A stretch of DNA of 64,000 bases, taken from NCBI RefSeq assembly GCF_013149295.1, contig NZ_JABGCB010000016.1:1-64000 (forward strand), read 5' to 3'. Position numbers and translations under genes: made by a program. The stretch's first letter is position 1. Every line of letters begins with the position of its first letter. This document shows positions 51,982-60,685 of this stretch, in pieces. The notes beneath the pieces are model-generated. The model ran no database searches. It was not told the DNA's origin and saw only the letters and a program-made list of their open reading frames with translations. Origin of the DNA: Novosphingobium sp. SG751A (GTDB taxonomy: Bacteria; Pseudomonadota; Alphaproteobacteria; Sphingomonadales; Sphingomonadaceae).

Positions 51982-53541
51982 ATGACCCAGCCCCGGAACG
52001 GCGCGACAACGCTGGTCAACACGCTGGTCGATGGCGGCGTCGACATCTGCTTTGCCAATCCCGGCACGTCGGAAATGCATTTCCTCGCCGCCCTCGACAA
52101 TCCCCGGATGCGCTCGGTGCTGTGCCTGTTCGAAGGCGTGGCAACCGGGGCGGCGGACGGCTGGTATCGCATGAAGGAAACGCCCGCCTCCACCCTGCTT
52201 CATCTGGGGCCGGGTCTGGCCAATGGGCTTGCCAATATCCACAATGCCAAACGCGCCAACAGCGGCATGGTCAATATCGTGGGCGAGCATTCGATCTCGC
52301 ACCTCAAATATAACCCGCCGCTGTCTTCGGATATCGAGGGTCTGGCGCGCCCGCTCTCGCACTGGGTCCGCCGCGCCGACAGCGCCGACACCATCGCATG
52401 GGACGCAACGCAGGCCGTGCAGGTGGCCAGCGAGCATCCCGGCAAGATTTCCACGCTGATCCTGCCCGGCGATGTCTCGTGGCAGAGCGTAAACAACCCC
52501 ATCGTGCCTCCGGCGCGCGGGCCCTCGCGCAAGGCCCCGCTTCAGGCCCGCATCGACCATATCGCAAAGGTGCTCAAATCGGGCGAACCGGCGATGATCA
52601 TCCTCGCCAATCGCGCCACGCGGGGGCGGGCTTTGGATCTGGCGGGCCGGGTCGCACGGGCCACCGGCGCGCGTCTGGGTTCGCAATTCTTCACCGCGCG
52701 GATCGAGCGCGGCGCGGGCCGCACGCCTATCGAGCGCATCCCCTATGCCGTCGCGCAGGCCACTGCCTTCCTTTCCGATTTCCAGCACCTGATCACCGTG
52801 GAAACGGTAGAGCCGGTCGCCTTCTTCTCCTATCCCGACAAGCCCAGCCTGATGAAAAAGGAAGGCACCAGCGTCCACGCGCTGGCCGAGGCCGATGAGA
52901 ACAGCGAGCTGGCGTTTGAAATGCTGCTCGACGCGCTGGGCGTGAGCGCGGATGCGCCGCAACTGATCCAGCCGGCGCTGGAAACCGTGCCGCCCACAGG
53001 GCCGCTCAACCCGATCAGCATCGCCCATGCGCTGGCCGTAGCGATCCCGGAAAACGCCATTGTGGTGGACGAAAGCCTGACCACCGGGCGCGAGAGCATG
53101 GGCCTGACCATGGGCGCGGCGCCGCATGATCTGATCAACAATATGGGCGGCTCGATCGGCTATTCGACGCCGGTTGCCACCGGCGCGGCGCTGGCCTGCC
53201 CGGACCGGCCCGTCATCTGCATGGTGGGCGATGGGTCCGCGATGTACACGATCCAGTCGCTCTGGACGCAGGCCCGCGAGGGGCTGAACATCACCACGAT
53301 CATCTTTGCCAACAACAGCTACGCCATCCTCAAGGCCGAATATGCCAACATGGGCGCCGGTACGCCGGGGCCTCAGGCGATGGCGATGATCGACATCGGC
53401 AATCCGCGCATTGACTGGCTGGCCATGGCCAAAAGCATGGGCGTGCCTTCGCAGCCGGTGGAAACGGCCGAGGATTTCACCCGCGCGCTGGCCGATGCGG
53501 TCCGGCAGCCGGGGCCGAAACTGATCGAAGTTCGACTGTAA
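51982..53541 (+). CDS. ThDP-dependent decarboxylase/acetolactate synthase-like enzyme
   Basis: The 519 residues match the three-domain ThDP family: N-terminal Pyr domain with the catalytic Glu in CLFEGVATGAADG (about 50), a middle domain, and the PP domain with GDGSAMYTIQSLW and 27 bases of codons later FANNSY (GDG-NN motif). The acetolactate synthase-like annotation is usual, but no FAD-binding or ilvN partner is evident, so benzoylformate-decarboxylase-type chemistry on a 2-oxo acid is more likely. In this operon the substrate could be a ring-cleavage 2-oxo acid. The ATG is four bases after the aldolase stop. Confidence 0.85.
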   Translation: MTQPRNGATTLVNTLVDGGVDICFANPGTSEMHFLAALDNPRMRSVLCLFEGVATGAADGWYRMKETPASTLLHLGPGLANGLANIHNAKRANSGMVNIVGEHSISHLKYNPPLSSDIEGLARPLSHWVRRADSADTIAWDATQAVQVASEHPGKISTLILPGDVSWQSVNNPIVPPARGPSRKAPLQARIDHIAKVLKSGEPAMIILANRATRGRALDLAGRVARATGARLGSQFFTARIERGAGRTPIERIPYAVAQATAFLSDFQHLITVETVEPVAFFSYPDKPSLMKKEGTSVHALAEADENSELAFEMLLDALGVSADAPQLIQPALETVPPTGPLNPISIAHALAVAIPENAIVVDESLTTGRESMGLTMGAAPHDLINNMGGSIGYSTPVATGAALACPDRPVICMVGDGSAMYTIQSLWTQAREGLNITTIIFANNSYAILKAEYANMGAGTPGPQAMAMIDIGNPRIDWLAMAKSMGVPSQPVETAEDFTRALADAVRQPGPKLIEVRL

Positions 53542-53560
53542 TTTCAGGGAGAGACAAACC

Positions 53561-54457
53561 ATGGCAACCGTGGAAAACGGCATGCTGAGCCTGCGCACCA
53601 ATCTGGCGGAATCGCCCTATACCAAGGCGATCCACGATGGACGCGTGATCTCGGATATCGTGAAGCTGGATCTGTGCGGGCCCAACCCCGCGCAGGGCGG
53701 GTTCAAGGACATGCTGCGCCGCAATATGTACGATTGCGGCGAACTGGCCATCGTCACCTATCTTCAGGCCAAATGCTACAACAAGCCATGGGTGCTGCTG
53801 CCCGCGCCCGTTTCGGGCCGGTTTCAACACCATTGCGCGGGCTTCAACCGCGAGCTTGGCCATCTGAACCCCAAGGATATCGAGGGCCGCAAGGTCGGCG
53901 TGCGCACCTATGCCCAGACCACCGGATTGTGGGTACGCGGCATTTTGCAGCATGAGTATGGTGTCGATCTCAACAAGGTGAATTTCTACACCGTGGGCGA
54001 GGGCCACCTTGAAGAATATACCGACCCGGAAAACTGCACCCGCCTGCCCAAGGGCAGCGACATCGGCCAGATGATGCTGGACGGCGAACTGGCCGCCACG
54101 CTGCAGGGCGTCGACCTGCCCAAGGATCCGCGTGTCGAACGCCTCATCCCAGATCCCTTCAACGCGGCCAAGGCATGGTTCGCGCGCGAAGGCGTGGTGC
54201 CCATCAACCACATCTTCGTCGTCCACCAAGACCTGACCCGCGACAACCCCGAGGCCGTGCGCGAAATCTATCGCATGATCTGCGAAAGCCGCGATCTGAC
54301 CGAGGGTGGCCTGCCCGATCCCTTCCCGCCGATGGGCGTGGAGGCCAATCGCAAGGGGCTGGAACTGGCCGTGGAATGGGCGTTTGAGCAAAAGATCATT
54401 CCACGCAAGCTGAGCGTGGATGAATTGTTCGACGATGTGACGGCGGCTTTGGGGTGA
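53561..54457 (+). CDS. 4,5-dihydroxyphthalate decarboxylase-family protein 2
   Basis: The 298-residue protein is a diverged paralogue of the operon's first protein: MYDCGELAIVTYLQAKCYNKP, IEGRKVGVRTYAQTTGLWVRGIL, then IPRKLSVDELFDDVTAALG, which parallels LTPRRMSMDELFVDPTKIAAL. Again there is no signal peptide. Two copies in one operon suggest two decarboxylation steps or a hetero-oligomer. It ends the operon; repeat copy G starts 21 bases later. Confidence 0.82.
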   Translation: MATVENGMLSLRTNLAESPYTKAIHDGRVISDIVKLDLCGPNPAQGGFKDMLRRNMYDCGELAIVTYLQAKCYNKPWVLLPAPVSGRFQHHCAGFNRELGHLNPKDIEGRKVGVRTYAQTTGLWVRGILQHEYGVDLNKVNFYTVGEGHLEEYTDPENCTRLPKGSDIGQMMLDGELAATLQGVDLPKDPRVERLIPDPFNAAKAWFAREGVVPINHIFVVHQDLTRDNPEAVREIYRMICESRDLTEGGLPDPFPPMGVEANRKGLELAVEWAFEQKIIPRKLSVDELFDDVTAALG

Positions 54458-54478
54458 TTTTGGGGGTGATTTTTTGAT

Positions 54479-54713
54479 GCCTCCGGCGGGCAAAGAGACT
54501 TGTCCCTTTGCAATCCCGTTACTGTCCTTGCCCCGCTGTGAATTCGGCCAAGGCTGATCTGCGCAGCGTTGAATGTTCAAAGCCTGCGGCGCCAAACAGT
54601 GTAACCTCGCCGCGCCGCAGGCCATCAAACCCCCGCCCCATGCGCGCCATGGCCAATCCGGCCCCACCCCATAACGGGATTGCAAAGGGCCCCGCCCTTT
54701 GCCCGCCGGAGGC
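54479..54713 (+). repeat. Interspersed repeat copy G (235 bp)
   Basis: The left arm stem has a different interior, CAAAGaGAC/GTCcCTTTG with one mismatch, while the right arm is GCAAAGGGC/GCCCTTTGC. The central stem is AAAGCCTGCGGCGCC (54579-54593) against GCGCCGCAGGC (54612-54622), shorter on the right. It follows the last operon gene by 21 bases. Confidence 0.92.
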
Positions 54714-54917
54714 CCCCTTCCTCCCTTTTTAAACCCACACCTCACAAGACAGGTAATCAATCCGTCCCGCCGTCAAATTGATCGGCCCGCAACCGCGTGA
54801 GCGGATATGTAACGTTTCAAGGGCGGGTCGCCGCTCTGGAGGCAAACGGGCCATGGAGGCGTCATCCAAAGCGATGGCGATGGCCCACAAGATATAAACA
54901 CAGGTAGAGAGAGCAAA
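54714..54917. other. Upstream region of the TonB receptor gene
   Basis: These 204 bases after repeat copy G hold no gene I can support. They should contain the receptor promoter, and AGAGAG lies near the ATG as a weak ribosome site. I could not place -35/-10 boxes or an operator. Confidence 0.4.
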
Positions 54918-57728
54918 ATGCCGAAAATTCTAGCCGCCCTGATGGCGGGCACCAGCTTTGTGACGCTTGTCGGCGCCGCGCAGGCGCAGGACGCCACCCC
55001 GGCACAGGATATCATCGTCACCGGTTCGCGCGTGGTCAAGAATGGCGATAACAGCCCGACCCCGGTAACCGTGGTCAGCACCGAGAGCCTTAGCAATCTG
55101 CGCCCGACCAGCCTGACGGAATCGATCAACACGCTGCCGGTTTTCTCCGGTTCGCGCGGTCAGTTCAGCAATCCGGGCGTATCGGGCGGCGTTTCGGGCG
55201 GCAATGGCAGCGCGGCCCAGCTGAACCTGCGCAATCTGGGCGGGGTGCGCAACCTGGTGCTGCTCGACGGGCGCCGCGTGCCGCCCACGTCCTATACCAA
55301 CATCGTTGACGCCGACGTGATCCCGCAATTGCTGGTCAAGCGCGTCGACACGGTGACGGGCGGCGTTTCGGCGGTTTACGGTTCGGACGCGGTTTCGGGC
55401 GTGGTCAATTTCGTCACCGACACGAAGTTCGAAGGGCTCAAGGTTCAGGCGCAATATGGCCTTTCAACCTATAGCGACGACCCTTCAATGAATGCGGCCA
55501 TCGCATGGGGAAGCAAGTTTGCCGGCGGGCGCGGCCATTTCGAGATCAGCTATGAATATCGCAACGATGACGGCATCATGCGCCGCTCGCAGCGCAGCTG
55601 GTTCAACCGCGCGGTCGTCGTGGGCAATGGCACGACCATCCCCTATTCGCTGATTACCAACGGCACGCTTTCGGCCCAGCCCTTTGGCGGCAAGATCATC
55701 TCCTGCGGCACGGGCTGCGCGCTGGCGGGGCAATATTTCGCCAGCAACGGGGTGCTCTCCAGCTTTACCAACGGCACGACCTATAGCGGCACGACCACGC
55801 AGAGCGGGGGCGCGGGCGGCTATCTCGACATGTCGCTCAAGGCTTCGCAGCGTTCGCATCAGGTCTATGCCCGCACCGATTATGATTTCAGCGACAATGT
55901 GCACGGCTTCCTGACGCTGAGCGGCAATTTCAAGAAGAACGTGTCCTATGGCAGCGACATCAGCCTGGCCAATTACACGCTCTCGACCGGCAATGCCTTC
56001 CTGCCCTCGGCCTATGCCTCGCAGATGACCGGTTCGACCTTTGTGCTGAGCGAGATCAACACCCAGATCGAACGTGCCCGTTTCGAGCCGCAAACCCGCC
56101 AGTTGATGGCCATCGCGGGCCTCGAAGGCAAGCTGGGCGAGTATAACTGGAACGTCTCCTATGTGTATGGAGACTCGCGCCTGTCGACCACCAGCTATAA
56201 CACCGTCAACAACCAGAAGCTCTCGGCCGCGCTTGACGCGGTCAGCACCGCCAGCGGCCCGGCCTGCTATGCCGCAACACAGGCCGCCACCGCATCGGCC
56301 TATGCCAATTGCGTGCCGCTCAACCTGTTCGGCCCCAGTGCGTCCAGCCAGGCCGCGCTCAACTACATCATGGACACCACCCATTATGTGGCCACCACGC
56401 GCCAGAACGACCTCAACGCCGCCATTTCGGGCAGCCCCTTCAGCACATGGGCGGGCGAGGTAACCGCCGCGCTCTCGGGCGAATGGCGCGCGCAGTCGTT
56501 TATCTCGCAGAGCGACGCGACGCCCTCGATGTATGCCGACTGCACCAATCTGCGCTACAATTGCGTGGCGACCGGATCGCGCACCCTGCTCTATGCCGGG
56601 ACGCTGGCGTCGAACCCGCATGTCTCGCAATCAGTGTGGGAGGTCGCGGGCGAAGTGAACGTGCCGCTGCTCAAGGACGTGGCGCTGGCCAAATCCCTGG
56701 CGATCAATGCGGCGGCGCGCTACACCAAATATAACACGGTCGGCACCTACTGGACGTGGAAGCTGGGCGCGGACTGGCACATCATCGAGGGCCTGCGTTT
56801 TCGCGGCACGATTTCGCGCGACATCCGGGCGCCCACTCTGAACGACCTGTTCTCCTCGACCGCGATCACCATGGTCAACAATCAGGATCTGAAGACCGGC
56901 GCCACCAACCTGCTGCCATCGGTCAATGTGTCGAACCCGAACCTGACGGCCGAAATCGGCAATACGTGGACGGCGGGCCTTGTGGCCAAGCCCTCCTTCC
57001 TGCCCGGTTTCAGCCTTGCGGTCGATTATTACGACATCAAGGTCAGCAATGCGATCACCACGGTTCAGGGTTTCCAGCCCACGATCCAGCAGGGCTGCAA
57101 CACCGGCGGCCTGTCGATCTATTGCAACCTGATCCAGCGTGACAGCAGCGGCAATGTGACGGCATGGTATGTCCAGCCGATCAACCTGTCGAAGATCACC
57201 ACCTATGGTCTGGATGTCGAGGCCAACTATGTCGGCGCGATTGCCGGGCATAAGCTGGCCCTGCGCGGTCTGGCCGCCTATCAGCCCCATATCCGCTATA
57301 TCCAGCCCGGCGTTGCCACGGTGGATCAGGGCGGCGTGGCCTTTGGCACCAATGGTCTGACGGCCAGCCCCTCGTGGCGCCTGACCGGCACGGCCAGCTT
57401 CAACGTCACCGACACCCTGCGCGTCGATGCCATCTATCGCTGGCGCAATGCGATGAAGCTGTGGGGCGACCCCTCGGTGATCTGGGCCACGGGTCAGGGC
57501 ACGGTGGCGCCCTTCGGGCAACTGGGCATGAACATTTCCAAGACCGTCACCCTGCCCCACAATGGCAAGGCGGATCTGTTCTTCAACGTCCAGAACCTGT
57601 TCAACGCCACCCCGCCCGCGGCCAATGCGCCGGGCACCTCGACCGCGCCGGGCGGCTTTGGCGGCTTCTCGGTGGTGGACGATGCGGTGGGCCGCTACTT
57701 CACCGCCGGTTTCCGCGCCAAGTTCTAA
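54918..57728 (+). CDS. TonB-dependent outer-membrane receptor
   Basis: The 936 residues include a signal peptide (1-23, ending AQAQ), a TonB-box-like DIIVTGSRV (about 31-39), a plug domain with LNLRNLGGVRNLVLLDGRRV and VTGGVSAVYGSDAVSGVVNF, and a large barrel ending with the terminal Phe in FTAGFRAKF. It belongs to the large receptor type that sphingomonads use for many carbon compounds. Its position after the aromatic operon suggests uptake of the aromatic substrate or an ester or conjugate of it, in line with the hydrolase gene that follows. Two terminators separate it from that gene. Confidence 0.92.
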   Translation: MPKILAALMAGTSFVTLVGAAQAQDATPAQDIIVTGSRVVKNGDNSPTPVTVVSTESLSNLRPTSLTESINTLPVFSGSRGQFSNPGVSGGVSGGNGSAAQLNLRNLGGVRNLVLLDGRRVPPTSYTNIVDADVIPQLLVKRVDTVTGGVSAVYGSDAVSGVVNFVTDTKFEGLKVQAQYGLSTYSDDPSMNAAIAWGSKFAGGRGHFEISYEYRNDDGIMRRSQRSWFNRAVVVGNGTTIPYSLITNGTLSAQPFGGKIISCGTGCALAGQYFASNGVLSSFTNGTTYSGTTTQSGGAGGYLDMSLKASQRSHQVYARTDYDFSDNVHGFLTLSGNFKKNVSYGSDISLANYTLSTGNAFLPSAYASQMTGSTFVLSEINTQIERARFEPQTRQLMAIAGLEGKLGEYNWNVSYVYGDSRLSTTSYNTVNNQKLSAALDAVSTASGPACYAATQAATASAYANCVPLNLFGPSASSQAALNYIMDTTHYVATTRQNDLNAAISGSPFSTWAGEVTAALSGEWRAQSFISQSDATPSMYADCTNLRYNCVATGSRTLLYAGTLASNPHVSQSVWEVAGEVNVPLLKDVALAKSLAINAAARYTKYNTVGTYWTWKLGADWHIIEGLRFRGTISRDIRAPTLNDLFSSTAITMVNNQDLKTGATNLLPSVNVSNPNLTAEIGNTWTAGLVAKPSFLPGFSLAVDYYDIKVSNAITTVQGFQPTIQQGCNTGGLSIYCNLIQRDSSGNVTAWYVQPINLSKITTYGLDVEANYVGAIAGHKLALRGLAAYQPHIRYIQPGVATVDQGGVAFGTNGLTASPSWRLTGTASFNVTDTLRVDAIYRWRNAMKLWGDPSVIWATGQGTVAPFGQLGMNISKTVTLPHNGKADLFFNVQNLFNATPPAANAPGTSTAPGGFGGFSVVDDAVGRYFTAGFRAKF

Positions 57729-57740
57729 CATAGCCCCTAG

Positions 57741-57777
57741 GCCCCCCGGTCCCATCGCGGATCGGGGGGCGCTTTTT
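57741..57777 (+). terminator. TonB receptor terminator 1
   Basis: GCCCCCCG (57741-57748) pairs with CGGGGGGC (57763-57770), followed by GCTTTTTG. It starts 12 bases after the receptor stop. Confidence 0.9.
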
Positions 57778-57796
57778 GTCTTTTATTCTGATGCGG

Positions 57797-57842
57797 GGCC
57801 CTTTCGGCATTGCCCATGGCCCTTGCCGAAAGGGCCTTTTCT
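57797..57842 (+). terminator. Second terminator-like hairpin at the hydrolase start
   Basis: GGCCCTTTCGGCA (57797-57809) and TGCCGAAAGGGCC (57824-57836) form a 13-bp perfect stem followed by TTTTCT. The T-run ends at the base before ATG 57843. It may be a backup terminator or an attenuator of the hydrolase gene. Confidence 0.75.
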
Positions 57843-59207
57843 ATGTCCGCCTTTAAACATGGCCTGCGCCGCGCGCTCCTGCCTTTAAGCCTCGCTCTGG
57901 CCGCCCCTGCCGCCGCGCAAACGCCCATGGCCGCGCCCATCACCACACAGTTCATCCGCATCGCGCCGGGCGTTCCGGGCGTGCTTTATGCGCCCGCGCA
58001 ATCGGGGCCGAAATCCTCCACCGGCGTGCTGATCATGCATTCGGCGGCCGATTATCTGGCTTTTCCCGGCTGCACCGAACTGGCGCGGCGCGGCTATCGC
58101 GCGCTTTGCGTCAACAACAGCACCAGCAAATCGGGCGCCTTCAACGATGGCATGATCGATCAGGTGGTGCTGGAGATCAAGGCGGCGATGCTGGCCCTGC
58201 GCGCCCAGCCGGGGATCCGCCGCGTGGTCCTGCTGGGCCACAGCGGCGGCGGCACGGTGATGAGCGCCTACCAGATGATAGCCGAGGGCGGGGTCAAATC
58301 CTGTCAGGGCGCGGAAAAGATCTGGAAATGCCCCGATACGCTGGCGGGCCTGCCTGCGGCGGATGGGTTAATGCTGGTCGATTCCAATTGGGGCCTTGGC
58401 GCGATGACGCTCTTCAGCCTCGACCCGGCGGTGACCAGCGAGGAGGACGCCACCCGGCTCAACCCCGCGCTGGATATGTTCAATCCGGCCAATGGGTTCA
58501 AACCGGCCGGATCGACCTATTCCCCCGCCTTCGTCCAGACATTCCTGCGTGCCGAGGGCCAGCGCAGCCGCGCCATCACCGCCAAAGCGCAGGCCGCCTT
58601 GGCCAATATCACGGCGGGCAAAGGCCCCTATCAGGATGACGCCCCCTTCACCGTGGCCGGGGCCAGCCTGTTGGGCGGCAACAACAAGCTGTTTTCGCAG
58701 GATATCACCCTGATGGCCCAGACCAGGGCGCCCCATCCCCTGATCCATCCCGATGGCTCGGTCACGACGCAGGTGGTCAAAACCGTGCGCGTGCCGGAAA
58801 ACACCGAAAATCTCTCGCCCTCCTATCGGCGCGGGGCGCTGCGCACCTCGGTGCGCTCCTATCTGTCGACCTATGCGATCCGCGTCGGCGAGGATTTTGC
58901 CTATGATGCCACCGGGGTGAAGGGCGTGGACTGGGCCTCGACCTATGCCGGCCCGCCGGGCAATGTTCAGGGGATTTCCGCGCCCCTGCTGGTGATGGGT
59001 ATGACCGCGCATTGGGAATTTCTGGCCGCCGAAACGATCTACAATCTGGCCGCCTCGCGCGACAAATCGCTCGCCTTTGTCGAGGGGGCCGATCACCTCT
59101 ATGCCACCTGCCGCCCTTGCGAAAAGGTGCCGGGCCAATATGGCGATACGCAAAAGACCACCTATGATTACATCGACCGCTGGCTGAGCGCGCCCGGCCG
59201 GTTCTGA
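57843..59207 (+). CDS. Secreted alpha/beta hydrolase
   Basis: The product (454 residues from ATG 57843) has a signal peptide (MSAFKHGLRRALLPLSLAL, ending PAAAQ) and an alpha/beta hydrolase fold. The nucleophile is in VVLLGHSGGGTVM, and ADHLYATCRPC near the end probably supplies the catalytic His. The large central part is not a standard lid. It may release an aromatic acid from an ester outside the inner membrane. Other starts (TTG 57810, ATG 57816) fall inside the hairpin. No ribosome site or room for a promoter is visible before 57843. Confidence 0.8.
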   Translation: MSAFKHGLRRALLPLSLALAAPAAAQTPMAAPITTQFIRIAPGVPGVLYAPAQSGPKSSTGVLIMHSAADYLAFPGCTELARRGYRALCVNNSTSKSGAFNDGMIDQVVLEIKAAMLALRAQPGIRRVVLLGHSGGGTVMSAYQMIAEGGVKSCQGAEKIWKCPDTLAGLPAADGLMLVDSNWGLGAMTLFSLDPAVTSEEDATRLNPALDMFNPANGFKPAGSTYSPAFVQTFLRAEGQRSRAITAKAQAALANITAGKGPYQDDAPFTVAGASLLGGNNKLFSQDITLMAQTRAPHPLIHPDGSVTTQVVKTVRVPENTENLSPSYRRGALRTSVRSYLSTYAIRVGEDFAYDATGVKGVDWASTYAGPPGNVQGISAPLLVMGMTAHWEFLAAETIYNLAASRDKSLAFVEGADHLYATCRPCEKVPGQYGDTQKTTYDYIDRWLSAPGRF

Positions 59208-59214
59208 TATAGTG

Positions 59215-59245
59215 GGGCGCTGCCTTCAACGGGCAGCGCCCTTTC
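59215..59245. terminator. Terminator between convergent hydrolase and MFS genes
   Basis: GGGCGCTGCC (59215-59224) pairs with GGCAGCGCCC (59232-59241), followed by TTTCC. It lies between the two stop codons. Confidence 0.85.
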
Positions 59246-59246
59246 C

Positions 59247-60461
59247 TCATGCCGCCCGGCGGCGCCAGACCGGATAGCCCAGCAGGCTGAGCACCCCGCC
59301 GACAAGGAAGAAGGCAAGCAAGCCGCGAGACCCCAGTCCTAAACTGGCAAAGGCAGCGGGCGGGCCGAACAGGACGCCCAGCAGTGTGATCTGCGTCACC
59401 ATCCCGCTGGTCGCCCCCATCGAGGCAGGCGAAGGCGCCACCAGCGGCAAAAGCGCCCACATCCCCACCAGAATGCCCAGCCCCACCATCATCCCGCAAT
59501 CGAGCAGCACCGCGCCCGCCAGACCCGTGCGCAGCAACACCAGCCCCGCCCCGCAGCCCAGCACCAGCCCAACCGCGCCAAAGCCCAGCACAGCGGCCCG
59601 CGCCCCGCGCCCATAAGCCACGCCAAACAGCGCCGCCCCGGCAATATTGGCCGCCATCGCGGGCAGGGTGAAGGAATGCACCACCGCCTCGTCCACGCCG
59701 GTGGTGGCCCCCAACAGGCGCGGCAAGGTGGCCACCAGCCCGGTCTGGACAAAGGCCGCTGCCGCGAAACACAGGCCCAACTGATACGTGCCGCCGCTGC
59801 GCAGCACCGCGCCCAGACCATCGAGCCGCGAGGCCCGCGCCCCGCCCTCACGCGCAGGCAGCAGCAGCCGCGCCATCAGCCCCAGCATCGCCACCAATGC
59901 GGCATGGACGCCAAAGCCCATCCGCCAGCCCACATGCGGCCCCACCAGCGCGCCATAGAGGCCCGAGACGATGAAGCTGGCCGGGATGACCGTGGACCAC
60001 AGCGTCAGCGCGGCCACTCTCTGGCGGCCCTGCGTCAGGCGCAGGATCATCGCCACCGCGCCCACCACCATGCAGACATAGCCCAGCCCGCCGACCACGC
60101 GCCAGGCCAGCAACGTCGCCAGCCCGCCCGCCATCATCACCCCCGCCCCGGCCAGCGCCACCAGCGCGGCCCCCGCGATCATCACCGGGCGGTCGCCGAT
60201 CCGGTCCACCATCGCCCCGATCAGCAACGAGGCCAGCGCCGCCGCCAGCGCCGGGATCGACATCACCCAGCCGATGATCGCGGGGGAGCGGGGATGAAAC
60301 TCCGCCGCGATCCCGCCCAGCGCGGGCACGGCGATGCTGACCACCAGCATGCCGAAAACGCCGATCAGATAGATCAGGATGATGCGCGGCCATGGCGCGG
60401 CTTGCGCGCCTTCCTGTTGCAACCTGGCCGATTGCGGCGCCGTTATATATGCCTCTGTCAC
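59247..60461 (-). CDS. MFS transporter
   Basis: The protein has about 404 residues and 12 membrane helices. The MFS loop motif is LLIGAMVDRIGDRPVMIAGA. PALGGIAAEFHPRSPAIIGWVMSIPALAAALAS in helices 1-2 (about 48-80) resembles CynX/NimT and aromatic-acid carriers. I prefer the GTG at 60461 (VTEAYITAPQSARLQQ), with GGGAGAA about 10 bases upstream, over an upstream ATG at 60527 that adds 22 basic residues. It is divergent from a second MFS gene, sharing about 225 bases of control region. The substrate is unknown. Confidence 0.8.
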   Translation of the reverse strand: MTEAYITAPQSARLQQEGAQAAPWPRIILIYLIGVFGMLVVSIAVPALGGIAAEFHPRSPAIIGWVMSIPALAAALASLLIGAMVDRIGDRPVMIAGAALVALAGAGVMMAGGLATLLAWRVVGGLGYVCMVVGAVAMILRLTQGRQRVAALTLWSTVIPASFIVSGLYGALVGPHVGWRMGFGVHAALVAMLGLMARLLLPAREGGARASRLDGLGAVLRSGGTYQLGLCFAAAAFVQTGLVATLPRLLGATTGVDEAVVHSFTLPAMAANIAGAALFGVAYGRGARAAVLGFGAVGLVLGCGAGLVLLRTGLAGAVLLDCGMMVGLGILVGMWALLPLVAPSPASMGATSGMVTQITLLGVLFGPPAAFASLGLGSRGLLAFFLVGGVLSLLGYPVWRRRAA

Positions 60462-60685
60462 GGACAGAATTCTCCCAAGGATAATGTTCTTGGCGCGCAG
60501 CGTCGCCCGGCGCGGCGCGCGTGGCAACCGGGCGTGCCCTCACCGCAGTGTCGCGGAATCCGCAACAATGTGCCGCTTGCGCGCGGCCCCCCGCTTTGTC
60601 ACGCTTTGGGCGAAAATGCGGGCGCCGATGTTGGGCATGGGCCCCGCGCATGACCATCGCCAAGGCGCGATGCGGGAGAAATAAT

